DNA from: JBBECE01 sp040881985
GTDB taxonomy: Bacteria; Pseudomonadota; Alphaproteobacteria; Rhizobiales; Devosiaceae
Length of the DNA stretch: 64,000 bases
Direction of reading: 5' to 3'
NCBI GenBank assembly: GCA_040881985.1
Contig: JBBECE010000009.1
Location: 62,001-126,000, forward strand
Position 1 is the stretch's first letter. Each line of letters opens with the position of its first letter. A program made the position numbers and the translations under genes. The notes under the pieces are model-generated. The model made no database searches. It was not told the DNA's origin and saw only the letters and a list, made by a program, of their open reading frames with translations. This document shows, piece by piece, positions 17,102-25,038 of this stretch.

Positions 17102-18247
17102 CTACTCGATCGGGCCGGGGGCGGAGAGCTGGACCATCAGATCCGGGTTCCACTCGCCCTCGACCATGAAATGCGCCGTGGCGCCGAGTTCGACCGCCTC
17201 GATCAGATTGTGGTTGACGTAGGCGTAGAGGCCCGGCTGCAGGAAGGTGTAGAGCGATGCCCCGGCCGAGCCGCCCCGGACGAACCAGGTCTCGAGATTG
17301 ACCTCGGGAGGATTGTCGAATTTGCCGGTCTCCCAGACGTAGTCGCCGTGCCCGCCAATGAGGTGCGGGCGGGTGTCGCGATTGGCCTGCGAATGGACGA
17401 TCAGCACCGTCTCGCCGACGCTCGCCGTCAACGCATGCTCGCCGGTCAGCGCGCCGGCGGCGCCGTTGAAAACCACATGGGTCGGGGTCAGGGTCTTCAT
17501 CACGTCGAGCATGTCGGCATAGCCGTCGATGTTGGTCTCGTAGTCGATGAACTCGCCGTTCTCGTCGCGCGGGATGTAGAAGTCCTGCTCGCCGACATAA
17601 TAGACCTTGTCGTAGGTGAGCGGATTGCCGTCGCCGTCCTTCAACCCGTCGCGCGGCAGGACCATGATCGCCCCGTTCATGCCGGAGACGACGTGCCAGG
17701 GGATCATCGGGCCTCCCGGGGCGCAGTGATAGACAAAGACGCCGGCGCGGGTGGCCTTGAAGCGGAAGGTGACCTCCTCGCCCGGATTGATCAGCGAAAT
17801 CGCGCCGCCGCCGAGCGCACCGGTCGAGGCGTGAAAGTCGATATTGTGCTGGAGCAGATTGGTTTCCGGATTGACCAGCGTCAGCTCGACATAGTCGCCG
17901 ACGTGGACGACCATCAGCGGGCCGGGAACCGAGCCGTCGAACGTCATCGCCTGGACGGTCGTGCCGTAGTCGTCGATGACCAGTTCTTTCTCTTCGATCA
18001 CCATCCTGAACTGGATGACTTTCGGCGCGTCATTCGTCGCCTGTTCGTGGGGGTGCACGAAGGGCGGGGCGACAAGCTCGATCTGTTCATGGACGAGCGC
18101 GCCGAGATCGGGGGCGGGGCCGGTCATCGAGGGCTCGTCCTGCGCCTGGAGCGGACCCCAAGCGAGGGCCGAACCTAAGACGCCGGCGATTGCCGCCCGG
18201 GCGAGCCAGGCCCGGCGTGGAAGCTGTGGATAATCATGGTTGCCCAT
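17102..18247 (-). CDS. nirK: Copper-containing nitrite reductase NirK
   Basis: 381-residue periplasmic enzyme reducing nitrite to nitric oxide in denitrification. The start ATG 18247 has AGGAG 7 nt upstream. The N-terminus has a Tat-like signal (PRRAWLARAAIAGVLG). Two cupredoxin domains carry all expected ligands: QHNIDFHAS (type 1 His, the catalytic Asp, type 2 His), FVYHCAPGGPMIPWHVVSGM (type 2 His, type 1 Cys, His and Met) and HLIGGHGD (type 2 His in the second domain). It is preceded by an FNR-type site. No nor or nos genes lie nearby, so it may act as an isolated denitrification step here. Confidence 0.95.
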   Translation of the reverse strand: MGNHDYPQLPRRAWLARAAIAGVLGSALAWGPLQAQDEPSMTGPAPDLGALVHEQIELVAPPFVHPHEQATNDAPKVIQFRMVIEEKELVIDDYGTTVQAMTFDGSVPGPLMVVHVGDYVELTLVNPETNLLQHNIDFHASTGALGGGAISLINPGEEVTFRFKATRAGVFVYHCAPGGPMIPWHVVSGMNGAIMVLPRDGLKDGDGNPLTYDKVYYVGEQDFYIPRDENGEFIDYETNIDGYADMLDVMKTLTPTHVVFNGAAGALTGEHALTASVGETVLIVHSQANRDTRPHLIGGHGDYVWETGKFDNPPEVNLETWFVRGGSAGASLYTFLQPGLYAYVNHNLIEAVELGATAHFMVEGEWNPDLMVQLSAPGPIE

Positions 18248-18298
18248 GGATGGTCTCCTGAGTGACTGTTTTGGGTCGCCAATCGGCCCGACGCGATG

Positions 18299-18342
18299 AT
18301 TATATACGGGCGTCGCGCGGGACTTTCGTTGATTTGCCGCAA
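18299..18342 (-). promoter_or_regulatory. FNR/NnrR-type site and promoter of nirK
   Basis: TTGATTTGCCGCAA (18329-18342 on the plus strand) fits the CRP/FNR-family box TTGAT-N4-xxCAA. On the nirK strand it is followed after 22 bp by TATATA / TATAAT (18306-18299). This is the spacing of a class II activator site, centred near -41. It predicts oxygen- or NO-controlled nirK expression. Confidence 0.65.
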
Positions 18343-18423
18343 ACGGCGGCCGGGGCTGGACAAAGTGTCGCAAGAGAGGCTGGCTCGGGGTGCCAATGAG
18401 GGGAAAAGGCGACATTGCGCCGA

Positions 18424-18444
18424 CCCTCCCCACAGGGGGGAGGG
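18424..18444. repeat. C-rich palindromic repeat
   Basis: Stem CCCTCCCC with GGGGAGGG around a short loop. Copies of the same type lie at 39201-39221, 40801-40821, 46564-46592 and inside 42850-42941. Confidence 0.6.
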
Positions 18445-18480
18445 GGAAGGACAAGGGCAAGGCTGGATTGCCCGGTCGAT

Positions 18481-18499
18481 CCTCGGGTCAAGCCCGAGG
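18481..18499. repeat. GGGTCAAGCCC palindromic repeat
   Basis: CCTCGGG, loop TCAAG, CCCGAGG: a perfect 7-bp stem. The same loop and stem core recur at 36774-36806. Confidence 0.6.
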
Positions 18500-18587
18500 A
18501 GGGCAATGAGGGGGCGTAAGATGGAAAGGCGCGGATCGCATTTGGAGGCGGAGCGATGCGGCTGCCGGTGGGGCGATGAGATGTTGA

Positions 18588-19820
18588 GTGAGCACTGAAC
18601 CGGGCCCGGCGCGCCGCGGGCTGTGGGCGATGCCGGCGGGGATTTGGGCGCTCGGCTTCGTCTCGCTGCTGATGGACGTCTCCTCGGAGATGATCCATGC
18701 GCTGCTGCCGATCTATCTCGTGACAGTCCTCGGCGCCTCCTCGACCGCGGTCGGGGTAATCGAGGGGATCGCCGAGGCGACCGCCGCGATCACCAAGATT
18801 TTTTCCGGCGCGCTCAGCGACTGGCTCGGCAAGCGCAAGCTGCTGACGGTGATCGGCTATGGGCTCGCGGCGGTGACCAAGCCGATCTTTCCGCTGGCCA
18901 CGACGCTGGAGTGGCTGATCGGGGCGAGGTTCATCGACCGGGTCGGCAAGGGCATCCGCGGCGCGCCGCGCGACGCGCTGGTCGCCGATATCACGCCCGC
19001 ACATTTGCGGGGGGCAGCCTACGGCTTGCGGCAGGCGCTCGACACGGTCGGGGCGGTGCTCGGGCCGGGGCTGGCGATCCTGGTGATGTATTTGACCTTC
19101 AACAACTTCCAGACGGTGTTCTGGGTGGCGGTGCTGCCGGCTTTTGCGGCGGTTGCGGTGCTGGTGCTCTTCGTCAGGGAGCCCAAGGCGCCGGAGGGCA
19201 GGCGAAAAGTCAAGGCGCCGCTGAGCTTTGCCGAATTGGGGCGGCTCGGGGGAGCCTTCTGGCTCGTCACCGGGGTCGGCACGATGTTCACGCTGGCGCG
19301 GTTTTCCGAGGCGTTCCTGCTCTTGAAGGCGCAATCGGCGGGCCTCGCGATCGCGCTGGTGCCGGCGACGCTGGTGGCGATGAATGTCGCCTACACGCTT
19401 GCCGCCTATCCGGCCGGGGCGCTCTCGGACAGAACCCACCGGATCAGCGTGCTTGCCGTCGGCTTTGCGCTGCTGTTCGCCGCCGATTTGATCCTGGCGT
19501 TCGGCCACGGGCTCGGATTCGTGGCGGCCGGGGTGGTCCTGTGGGGGCTGCATATGGGCTTCACCCAGGGGCTTTTGGCGAGCCTCGTCGCCGACACGGC
19601 GCCGGTCGAATTGCGCGGCACGGCGTTCGGCGTCTTCAACATGGCGGGCGGGCTGGCGCTGCTGGTGGCGAGCGTCGCGGCGGGGATGCTGTGGGACGCG
19701 GCGGGCCCGGCGGCGCCGTTTGCCGCCGGGGCCGTGGTGACGGGCTTGGCGCTCGCGGGGCTCGGGATCATCCGCTGGCGGATGCCGCAGATCGGCCGGG
19801 CGGACGGCAGGCAAGGCTAG
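18588..19820 (+). CDS. MFS transporter
   Basis: 410-residue major facilitator with about 11-12 hydrophobic helices. The first half carries LLMDVSSEMIHALLPIYLV, GVIEGIAEATAAITKIFSG and the cytoplasmic-loop motif SDWLGKRKLL, followed by RFIDRVGKGIRGAPRDALVA. This GKGIRGAPRDAL signature is typical of a large uncharacterised MFS subgroup. The start is GTG (MSTEPGPARRG). The substrate is unknown; a role in nitrite or nitrate transport would be a guess based only on nirK next door. Confidence 0.88.
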   Translation: MSTEPGPARRGLWAMPAGIWALGFVSLLMDVSSEMIHALLPIYLVTVLGASSTAVGVIEGIAEATAAITKIFSGALSDWLGKRKLLTVIGYGLAAVTKPIFPLATTLEWLIGARFIDRVGKGIRGAPRDALVADITPAHLRGAAYGLRQALDTVGAVLGPGLAILVMYLTFNNFQTVFWVAVLPAFAAVAVLVLFVREPKAPEGRRKVKAPLSFAELGRLGGAFWLVTGVGTMFTLARFSEAFLLLKAQSAGLAIALVPATLVAMNVAYTLAAYPAGALSDRTHRISVLAVGFALLFAADLILAFGHGLGFVAAGVVLWGLHMGFTQGLLASLVADTAPVELRGTAFGVFNMAGGLALLVASVAAGMLWDAAGPAAPFAAGAVVTGLALAGLGIIRWRMPQIGRADGRQG

Positions 19821-19828
19821 CTCAGGCG

Positions 19829-19847
19829 GCTTTCCGACGCCGAAAGC
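19829..19847. terminator. Hairpin between convergent genes
   Basis: GCTTTC (19829-19834), 7-nt loop, GAAAGC (19842-19847) in the 36-bp gap between the convergent MFS and EamA genes. It lacks a clear T-run on either strand, so it is a weak terminator candidate. Confidence 0.3.
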
Positions 19848-19856
19848 GGCGGGTGT

Positions 19857-20747
19857 CTAGGTTCGCGCCCGGCGAAGGCGCCGGATCACCCGTCCGTCGA
19901 TCAGCAGCAGGCCGAGGAAAATACAACCCATGCCGATGAAATGGGCGGGGTGGAGCGCTTCGCCGAGGAGCCAGGTGCCGAGGATGATCGCCGAGACCGG
20001 CGCGATGAAGGTGACGACCGAGAAATTGGTCGCCCCGATGCGCGGCAGGATCCGGTACATGATCTGGAAGGCGAAGGCGGTGGCGATAAGCCCGATGCCG
20101 AAGATCGAGGCCCAGCCTTCGAGCGTCGCCAGATGCGGGGCACCCTCGAAGAAGAATGCGGCGGGGACGGCCACGAGTGTCGCCCCGGTGAGCGCCAGGG
20201 CGGCGAGCATCGAAGGGTCGAGTTTGGCGAAATTGCGGGTGTAGTTGAGCGCCGTCGCATAGCAGAGGGTCGCCAGAAGGCACGCCCCGATAGCCCAGAG
20301 ATGGGTGACCCCGCCTTCGGCGAGCGCCGGAGCGGCAAGGACCGCGACACCGCCGAAGCCGGCCATGACACCGGCCGATTTCAGCCAGCTGGCTTTCTCG
20401 CCACCGGGCCAGAAATGGCTGACGATGACGGTGGTGATCGGGGTCATCGCATTCACAATCGCGGCGACGCCGGCGGCGAGATAATGCTGACTCAGCGGGA
20501 AGAGCGCGAAGGGGATGGCGTAGCTCAACGTCCCGAGCAGGAGCATCCGGGCGTAGAGCCCGGGATCGCGCGGGAGCGGGCGGCGCAGCGCCGCGACGAA
20601 GACCCAACAGCCGAGCGCGCCGATGCCGACGCGACCGGCCGAGACCCAGAGCGGGCCGATCTCGCGGATCAATATCCCGTTGAAGAGGAACGAGGAGCCC
20701 CAGATCGTCCCCAGCAGGACGATCAGCAGCCAGTCGCGCAAGGCCAT
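19857..20747 (-). CDS. DMT-superfamily (EamA) transporter
   Basis: 296-residue inner-membrane protein with ten hydrophobic segments arranged as two EamA repeats. The first begins LLIVLLGTIWGSSFLFNGIL; the second contains LLATLCYATALNYTRNF and ends APVSAIILGTWLLGEAL followed by a basic tail. The family exports metabolites such as amino acids, but the substrate cannot be inferred here. It is convergent with the MFS gene and lies 77 bp downstream of purN on the same strand. Confidence 0.9.
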   Translation of the reverse strand: MALRDWLLIVLLGTIWGSSFLFNGILIREIGPLWVSAGRVGIGALGCWVFVAALRRPLPRDPGLYARMLLLGTLSYAIPFALFPLSQHYLAAGVAAIVNAMTPITTVIVSHFWPGGEKASWLKSAGVMAGFGGVAVLAAPALAEGGVTHLWAIGACLLATLCYATALNYTRNFAKLDPSMLAALALTGATLVAVPAAFFFEGAPHLATLEGWASIFGIGLIATAFAFQIMYRILPRIGATNFSVVTFIAPVSAIILGTWLLGEALHPAHFIGMGCIFLGLLLIDGRVIRRLRRART

Positions 20748-20823
20748 GTCAAACTCCGGATGAAGGCGGCTGGTTTAGGCGTGTCGGGGCGCGAAGTCGA
20801 ACCGATTTTGACGATGCGGGGAA

Positions 20824-21432
20824 TCAATTCGGGTGATGGGGCGGTTCAAGCGTCACCCGGCCGCGGGCGAGCATGGCGAGGGCGAGGGGATAGATGCGGT
20901 GCTCCTCGGCGAGCACCCGGGCGGCGAGTGTCGCGGGCGTATCGCCGGGCAGGACCTTCACCTGCGACTGGAGGATGATTTTTCCGCCGTCGAGCTCGGG
21001 GGTGACGAAATGCACAGTCGCGCCGTGGATTTTTGCGCCTTCGGCCAGCGCCCTTGCATGGGTGCCGAGGCCCTTGAAGGCGGGCAGGAGCGAGGGATGA
21101 ATGTTGATCATCCGCCCGGACCATTTCTCGACGAAGCCGGGAGTCAGCAGCCGCATGAAGCCGGCGAGGCAGACGATCTCGGCGCGCCACTCATTGAGGA
21201 CTGCGTCGAGGGCCGCGTCGAAGGCGTCGCGGGAGGCAAAATCGCCGTGCGAGCGGACTTCGGTGGCAAGCCCGGCGGCGCGGGCGAGGGCGAGGCCGGG
21301 GGCGTCGGGGCGGTTGGAGAAAACCCCGACAATTTCGGCGGGGTAAGCGGGGGCGCGCGCCGCCGCGACCAGCGCCGACATATTGGAGCCGCGCCCGGAT
21401 ATCAGAATCGCGGTGGGCTTTTTTTGGGGAAT
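20824..21432 (-). CDS. purN: Phosphoribosylglycinamide formyltransferase, start codon lost to transposon
   Basis: Transfers formyl from 10-formyl-THF to GAR in purine synthesis. The body is intact: ILISGRGSN (GAR phosphate loop), NIHPSLLPAFKG (catalytic Asn and His), GATVHFVTPELDGGKII with the catalytic Asp, and a normal C-terminus. The native GTG start (GTG AGC CAA...) stayed on the purM side of the insertion (25042-25040). Here the frame upstream reads TAA ATA ATT CCC CAA AAA AAG CCC, so only AUA (21435) or AUU (21432) precede the GRGSN loop. The first ATG (21381) would delete that loop. AGGGAG of the transposon end lies about 10 nt before ATA/ATT. The start given is therefore tentative. 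Confidence 0.8.
   Translation of the reverse strand: MPQKKPTAILISGRGSNMSALVAAARAPAYPAEIVGVFSNRPDAPGLALARAAGLATEVRSHGDFASRDAFDAALDAVLNEWRAEIVCLAGFMRLLTPGFVEKWSGRMINIHPSLLPAFKGLGTHARALAEGAKIHGATVHFVTPELDGGKIILQSQVKVLPGDTPATLAARVLAEEHRIYPLALAMLARGRVTLEPPHHPN
21419..21426. repeat. Target-site duplication, left copy
   Basis: TTTTTTTG directly outside the left inverted repeat of the transposon, identical to 25029-25036. Eight bp is the duplication length known for the IS1595 family. Confidence 0.85.
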
Positions 21433-21449
21433 TATTTAGTTGACTCCCT
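21427..21449. repeat. Left terminal inverted repeat
   Basis: Begins GGGAATTATTTAG and ends TTGACTCCCT. It differs from the other end at three positions (5, 10 and 13). It provides the sequence immediately upstream of the purN reading frame. Confidence 0.88.
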
Positions 21450-22363
21450 CACGCCTTCGTCCCGGCAATCCATGTTGTCATCGCCGGTAGGTCATGAGCC
21501 CAGAACAGGGACAACCCACGGCTCTGAGCATCTTCCAGACTGACCATGGCGAATACACCGGTCAGCACGGCCGCAGGGACGACCTGTAGCGTTCCGAAGT
21601 CCTTCCGCCATGTTTCGGCCTTCACGGCCGCATCGTTGTTCAGGCGTTTTACCGAGTTTGTGGACGAGTTCGAGACCTTGCACTCCAACGCGAGGGTGCG
21701 GCCATCCCACAGCCCGATCACGAAATCCGCCTTGCGGTTTCCAAGGTGCGACTCGCGGCAGAACTCTCCCGGTTTCGGTGCGTCGCCCAACGTCTTGATA
21801 CGGCGGGTACCGACCTTCTTGTAATCGCTACCAAGAAGCTGCAATTCGACTCGCTCTTCTTGGAGGCTCCGGCCTTCGCTCCGCCGCAAGGTCTCGACAC
21901 GACGCATCGTCAGCATTGCCGTCGTCGCTAGCACCGCCGCCTTTTGGTCTTGCTCGTTCGGCGTCCATTCGCCGCTAACCCATGGAAAGCGCCGCCGGTC
22001 GTGCCAGTCGCGCATGAACAAGACCACGCGCGCAAGAAGCTCCGGGTCTTCCTTGAGCCGCACCGGCGCGAGCGATTTTGCTTTCATCAGGACCTTGAGA
22101 TCGTCTTCCGAGACTGGCGGACCCGTCAGGTAGCGGAACACCTCGCGCTTACGATCATCCGAGAGAATGTCGAGAGCTTTCTCTCCCAACTGCGTCAGGT
22201 CTACCGTTTCCTCCATTACCTCTTCGACGATGGTTTGATATTTGTCGAAAAGGTCGAGGTAGACCTCTAGCGGTTCAGTGTGCCTCCCCTCGCGAAAATG
22301 TTCTTCCGCCGCTGCTCGATCGGCATCTAGTTGATCATTCGTCCAGACGGGCGGCTGGCTCAC
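21449..22363 (-). CDS. XamI-family type II restriction endonuclease
   Basis: 304-residue protein that I match to the XamI family (prototype site GTCGAC). The N-terminal helical region starts SQPPVWTNDQLDADR. The likely PD-(D/E)xK centre is in RKADFVIGLWDGRTLALECK, with Asp213 and Glu227-x-Lys229. Length fits a full-length enzyme. Its start overlaps the methyltransferase stop in ATGA, so translation is coupled to the protective methylase. It is the last gene of the transposon, next to purN. The recognition sequence is inferred by family only. Confidence 0.85.
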   Translation of the reverse strand: MSQPPVWTNDQLDADRAAAEEHFREGRHTEPLEVYLDLFDKYQTIVEEVMEETVDLTQLGEKALDILSDDRKREVFRYLTGPPVSEDDLKVLMKAKSLAPVRLKEDPELLARVVLFMRDWHDRRRFPWVSGEWTPNEQDQKAAVLATTAMLTMRRVETLRRSEGRSLQEERVELQLLGSDYKKVGTRRIKTLGDAPKPGEFCRESHLGNRKADFVIGLWDGRTLALECKVSNSSTNSVKRLNNDAAVKAETWRKDFGTLQVVPAAVLTGVFAMVSLEDAQSRGLSLFWAHDLPAMTTWIAGTKA

Positions 22364-24048
22364 GTTGCCATCTGCGCAAGGACGGCGGGGCCAGGAACGG
22401 GGATTCTCTCCATCTCGCGCGGCTCAAACTTCGTGAGCCCGCCAGCGTATACGCGCCCACGATCCATCATCGGCGCGCCGCTAAGATACTTCACTAGTCC
22501 GCGCAGCAGTTTGTCGGTCAACGGCTCGCGCGGGTAGAGGCCGTGTGCGATGTTGAGGTGGCGAGCGGCAGCTCTGTTCAACACAAACGCGGGCGGACGC
22601 CGCGCCATATAGGTCGCCAGTATCGGTGCCGGTTCGCGTAGGCCGACCGACCACCACGCTTTGCGATGCTGCGAGGTGAAGTTGTCCTTCGCTCCCATCG
22701 CCTCGGCACGTTCCAGAAATGCTTGAACGACCGCGAGTTCTTTCCTCGGGAGTTCGGAGAGGTCTACAGGAAGGTCAATCACGCGCCGCAGAGACGCGCC
22801 GTCCTTAAGCACCTGTCCCGCGCGGAACAACTCCTTTGCCTTCGTGATTGTCGGAAACAGCACGTCCTCTGTAAGTCCTTCGCTGTGCTTGCCGGCGATC
22901 CACACGCGATTGGAGCCCGTCACTTGGCCACGATGCACGCGACACAACTCGCCTAGCTCGACGTAGCCGCTTTGAATCTCGCGCGGCTTGTGCGTGAAAT
23001 GAGACCAGCGCGGTTCTGCGATCAGGCGTTCACGACTGACGCGACGACCTCCTGACAGATGGTCGAGGTCGTCCAGCTTGTTGATGCGAGCGAAGCGCGC
23101 GGACGGTGGCGTGCCGTTGACCTTGAACGTCGTAACCGCGGCCGTACTTTGCGTTCCCGGAAACGGTTCGGCTTCCGGCTCGATGACATACACCGCTTGC
23201 CCGCCAAGCCGATTGAGGAAGAGGTCGCGCACAAGCTGGCCGTAGTTCACGTCCAGCCATTCGGATGCGGTGATAAGCGCGCCGTAGTCGCCAGCCTTCG
23301 CCCATCGCGCGATGGCAAGGAAGAAATAGACGTGAAGGCCCGCAAGTGAACTAGCCTTGAGGGTCAGGTGCGCTGACTGTTCCTTGAGCCAATTTTTCCA
23401 ATCGCTATCGATGAGGTGATGGCGAACATAGGGCGGGTTGCCAATGTAGAGCGTCTTGCCTTCGATCTGTTCAAATGCCGCAGCGCGAAAGTCTTTCAGC
23501 AAGACGCTGGAACGATCCGCCATACCGACCGCCGCCAAGTTCGCGCGCGTCATCAGCGCGGCGAGCGGATCGATCTCGACAGCAACTAGAGACGCTTTCT
23601 TGAATTGACGACCCGCCTCAATCAGGAACCGACCGGACCCGGCTCCGGGATCGACAATTCTGTCTGGAACACCAATTGTTGCCGCCCATCCCAGCATCGC
23701 TTCGACGATCTTATACGGCGTGTAGACGGCCCCACTCTCACGGCGAACATCTTGACTGCGAACGTCACAGAATGCTTCTCCGAGCGGATCGCCGCCGTCG
23801 CGAATTTTGCTCCGCAATGCGTTCACGTCAGCGGCGGGAACAGAAGGAAGCGACTTCACGAGCGCCGCTTCGGCGGGCGTCAGCGTTCCAACGGCGTCGG
23901 CCCCAAGCGCGAGCGCGAGCGCAACAATCCCTTTTTCGGATGAAAGCAGCGTTGAACGGAACGGCGCTGAGTTCTTCTTCTTGGGGACAGGGCGGAACGC
24001 AAATATGCGATCAGTGATCGCGTCTAATTCTTCGGGTCCGCCGGGCAT
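22360..24048 (-). CDS. N6-adenine DNA methyltransferase (gamma class)
   Basis: 562-residue modification enzyme, presumed partner of the XamI-type nuclease. The AdoMet motif I is DPGAGSGRF (from residue 133), motif II-like VAVEIDP follows, and the catalytic motif IV is NPPY (204-207), giving motif order I...IV as in gamma-class adenine methylases. The region after about 330 is the target-recognition part. An N-terminal 100-residue extension precedes the GAVYTPYKIVEAML motif X. AAGGA lies about 10 nt before the ATG. It overlaps the transposase gene by 25 bp and the endonuclease gene by 4 bp. Confidence 0.88.
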   Translation of the reverse strand: MPGGPEELDAITDRIFAFRPVPKKKNSAPFRSTLLSSEKGIVALALALGADAVGTLTPAEAALVKSLPSVPAADVNALRSKIRDGGDPLGEAFCDVRSQDVRRESGAVYTPYKIVEAMLGWAATIGVPDRIVDPGAGSGRFLIEAGRQFKKASLVAVEIDPLAALMTRANLAAVGMADRSSVLLKDFRAAAFEQIEGKTLYIGNPPYVRHHLIDSDWKNWLKEQSAHLTLKASSLAGLHVYFFLAIARWAKAGDYGALITASEWLDVNYGQLVRDLFLNRLGGQAVYVIEPEAEPFPGTQSTAAVTTFKVNGTPPSARFARINKLDDLDHLSGGRRVSRERLIAEPRWSHFTHKPREIQSGYVELGELCRVHRGQVTGSNRVWIAGKHSEGLTEDVLFPTITKAKELFRAGQVLKDGASLRRVIDLPVDLSELPRKELAVVQAFLERAEAMGAKDNFTSQHRKAWWSVGLREPAPILATYMARRPPAFVLNRAAARHLNIAHGLYPREPLTDKLLRGLVKYLSGAPMMDRGRVYAGGLTKFEPREMERIPVPGPAVLAQMAT

Positions 24049-24959
24049 GAGATCAAATCCTTGTAAGTCAGGCGCGGTCCAAACGAAGCCGAAACGAGAC
24101 TCGCGAGGCGTTCCGTAGTGTGGCGCTTCACGTCGCCATCGTTCAAGCGGAAGGTAAATTCATCGACATAGCGATGCAAATGCTTTGGGCTTGCATGGTG
24201 ATAAACGCCATGCAAGCCGCGCTTCATGACGGCCCACACGCTTTCAATGCCGTTCGTGGTCACGTCGTCGCGGACATACTCCTCCGCGTTGTGATCGACC
24301 GTCTCATGGCCGTAGTCAGGGGCCAGCCCGCGATAAGCACCGTGGTCGTCGGTATGGATCATTGATCCCGGCGCAACGGCTTCGCGGATTTGGGATTGCA
24401 GATTGAGACTATCGGTCCCACCGACCGGACGCGCCTTCACGCGGCCGCCGCGCTCGCGCATGCCGATAACGGCCACCTTCTCAACCGTGCCGCGACCGCG
24501 ATTGAGCTTCTTGTTTTGATGCTTGTTCTTCTCCTTGCCGCCAACGTAGGTCTCGTCAATCTCGACGATGCCGGACAGCACGGTAGGATCATTGCCGCAT
24601 GCCTCGCGGATGCGGCCCAACATGAACCAAGCCGATTTCTGGGTGACGCCGATTTCCTTGCCGAGTTGCAAGCTGGAGACGCCCTTACGGGCCGTCATAA
24701 GCAGGTACATCCCCAAAATCCACTTATCGAGGGTGATGTGCGATCGCTCGAAGATGGTCCCGGTGCGAACCGTAAAGTCCTTCTTGCAGGCGTTGCAGCG
24801 GTAGAAGCCCCTGGGGCGCGGCGTGATCCGCTTTGTCTCTTCACAGTGAGGGCAGACCGTCCCATTCGGCCAGCGGCGCGACTCCATGTAGGCTCTGGCC
24901 GTTTCCTCATTCGGGTAGAGCTTGGAAAGCTGGTACAGGGAAATGGTCGATCTAGACAT
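24024..24959 (-). CDS. IS1595-family transposase
   Basis: 311-residue DDE-type transposase. The N-terminal zinc ribbon has Cys36/39 and Cys55/58 (CPHCEETK, CNACKKDF). A helical segment has KGVSSLQLGKEIGVTQKSAW. The catalytic ISXO2-like domain has VEIDETYVGG (Asp135), MIHTDDHGAYRG (Asp204/205) and NGIESVWAVMKRG (Asn236, Glu239). Length and ends look complete and no disruption is seen, so it may be active. The right inverted repeat lies 46 bp upstream of the start. It is unrelated at subgroup level to the truncated copy at 16468. Confidence 0.93.
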   Translation of the reverse strand: MSRSTISLYQLSKLYPNEETARAYMESRRWPNGTVCPHCEETKRITPRPRGFYRCNACKKDFTVRTGTIFERSHITLDKWILGMYLLMTARKGVSSLQLGKEIGVTQKSAWFMLGRIREACGNDPTVLSGIVEIDETYVGGKEKNKHQNKKLNRGRGTVEKVAVIGMRERGGRVKARPVGGTDSLNLQSQIREAVAPGSMIHTDDHGAYRGLAPDYGHETVDHNAEEYVRDDVTTNGIESVWAVMKRGLHGVYHHASPKHLHRYVDEFTFRLNDGDVKRHTTERLASLVSASFGPRLTYKDLISCPADPKN

Positions 24960-25005
24960 GGCAGGAACCCCCGAAAACGTAGGGAAACACTACCGTTTCG
25001 GGGCA

Positions 25006-25028
25006 AGGGAGTCAAGTATATAAATCCC
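25006..25028. repeat. Right terminal inverted repeat
   Basis: Begins AGGGAGTCAAGTA and ends AAATCCC. It is complementary to the left end at 20 of 23 positions and contains TTGACT on the minus strand, which may serve as a promoter -35 for the transposase. Confidence 0.88.
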
Positions 25029-25036
25029 TTTTTTTG
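25029..25036. repeat. Target-site duplication, right copy
   Basis: TTTTTTTG, identical to 21419-21426. It belongs to the original purN codons 3-5 (CAA AAA AAG on the minus strand). Confidence 0.85.
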
Positions 25037-25038
25037 GC

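Larger units (their letters stand above)
18343..18587. other. Intergenic spacer with palindromic repeats
   Basis: No gene seen. It holds two repeat hairpins, 18424-18444 (CCCTCCCC / GGGGAGGG) and 18481-18499 (CCTCGGG TCAAG CCCGAGG), both of families found elsewhere in this window. Divergent promoters for nirK and the MFS gene presumably flank them; no clear MFS promoter was found. Confidence 0.5.
21427..25028 (-). mobile_element. IS1595-family transposon carrying a XamI-type restriction-modification system
   Basis: A 3602-bp element bounded by 23-bp terminal inverted repeats (21427-21449 and 25006-25028; both outer ends GGG, inner block TTGACTCCCT shared; 20 of 23 positions identical) and an 8-bp direct duplication TTTTTTTG. 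It encodes, all on the minus strand, a transposase, an adenine methyltransferase and a restriction endonuclease with overlapping ends. Together they fill nearly the entire element; the endonuclease stop codon begins inside the left repeat. Joining the flanks without one duplication restores a continuous purM-purN junction, which shows the precise insertion. It is less GC-rich than its surroundings. Confidence 0.93.

Noticed and set aside
18588..19820. Assignment of the MFS gene as a nitrite/nitrate transporter
   Set aside because: It lacks NarK signature motifs; proximity to nirK alone is insufficient.
21427..25028. Composite transposon or phage-like defence island interpretation
   Set aside because: Only one transposase and a single pair of terminal repeats with one target duplication are present; no integrase, phage genes or second IS copy.
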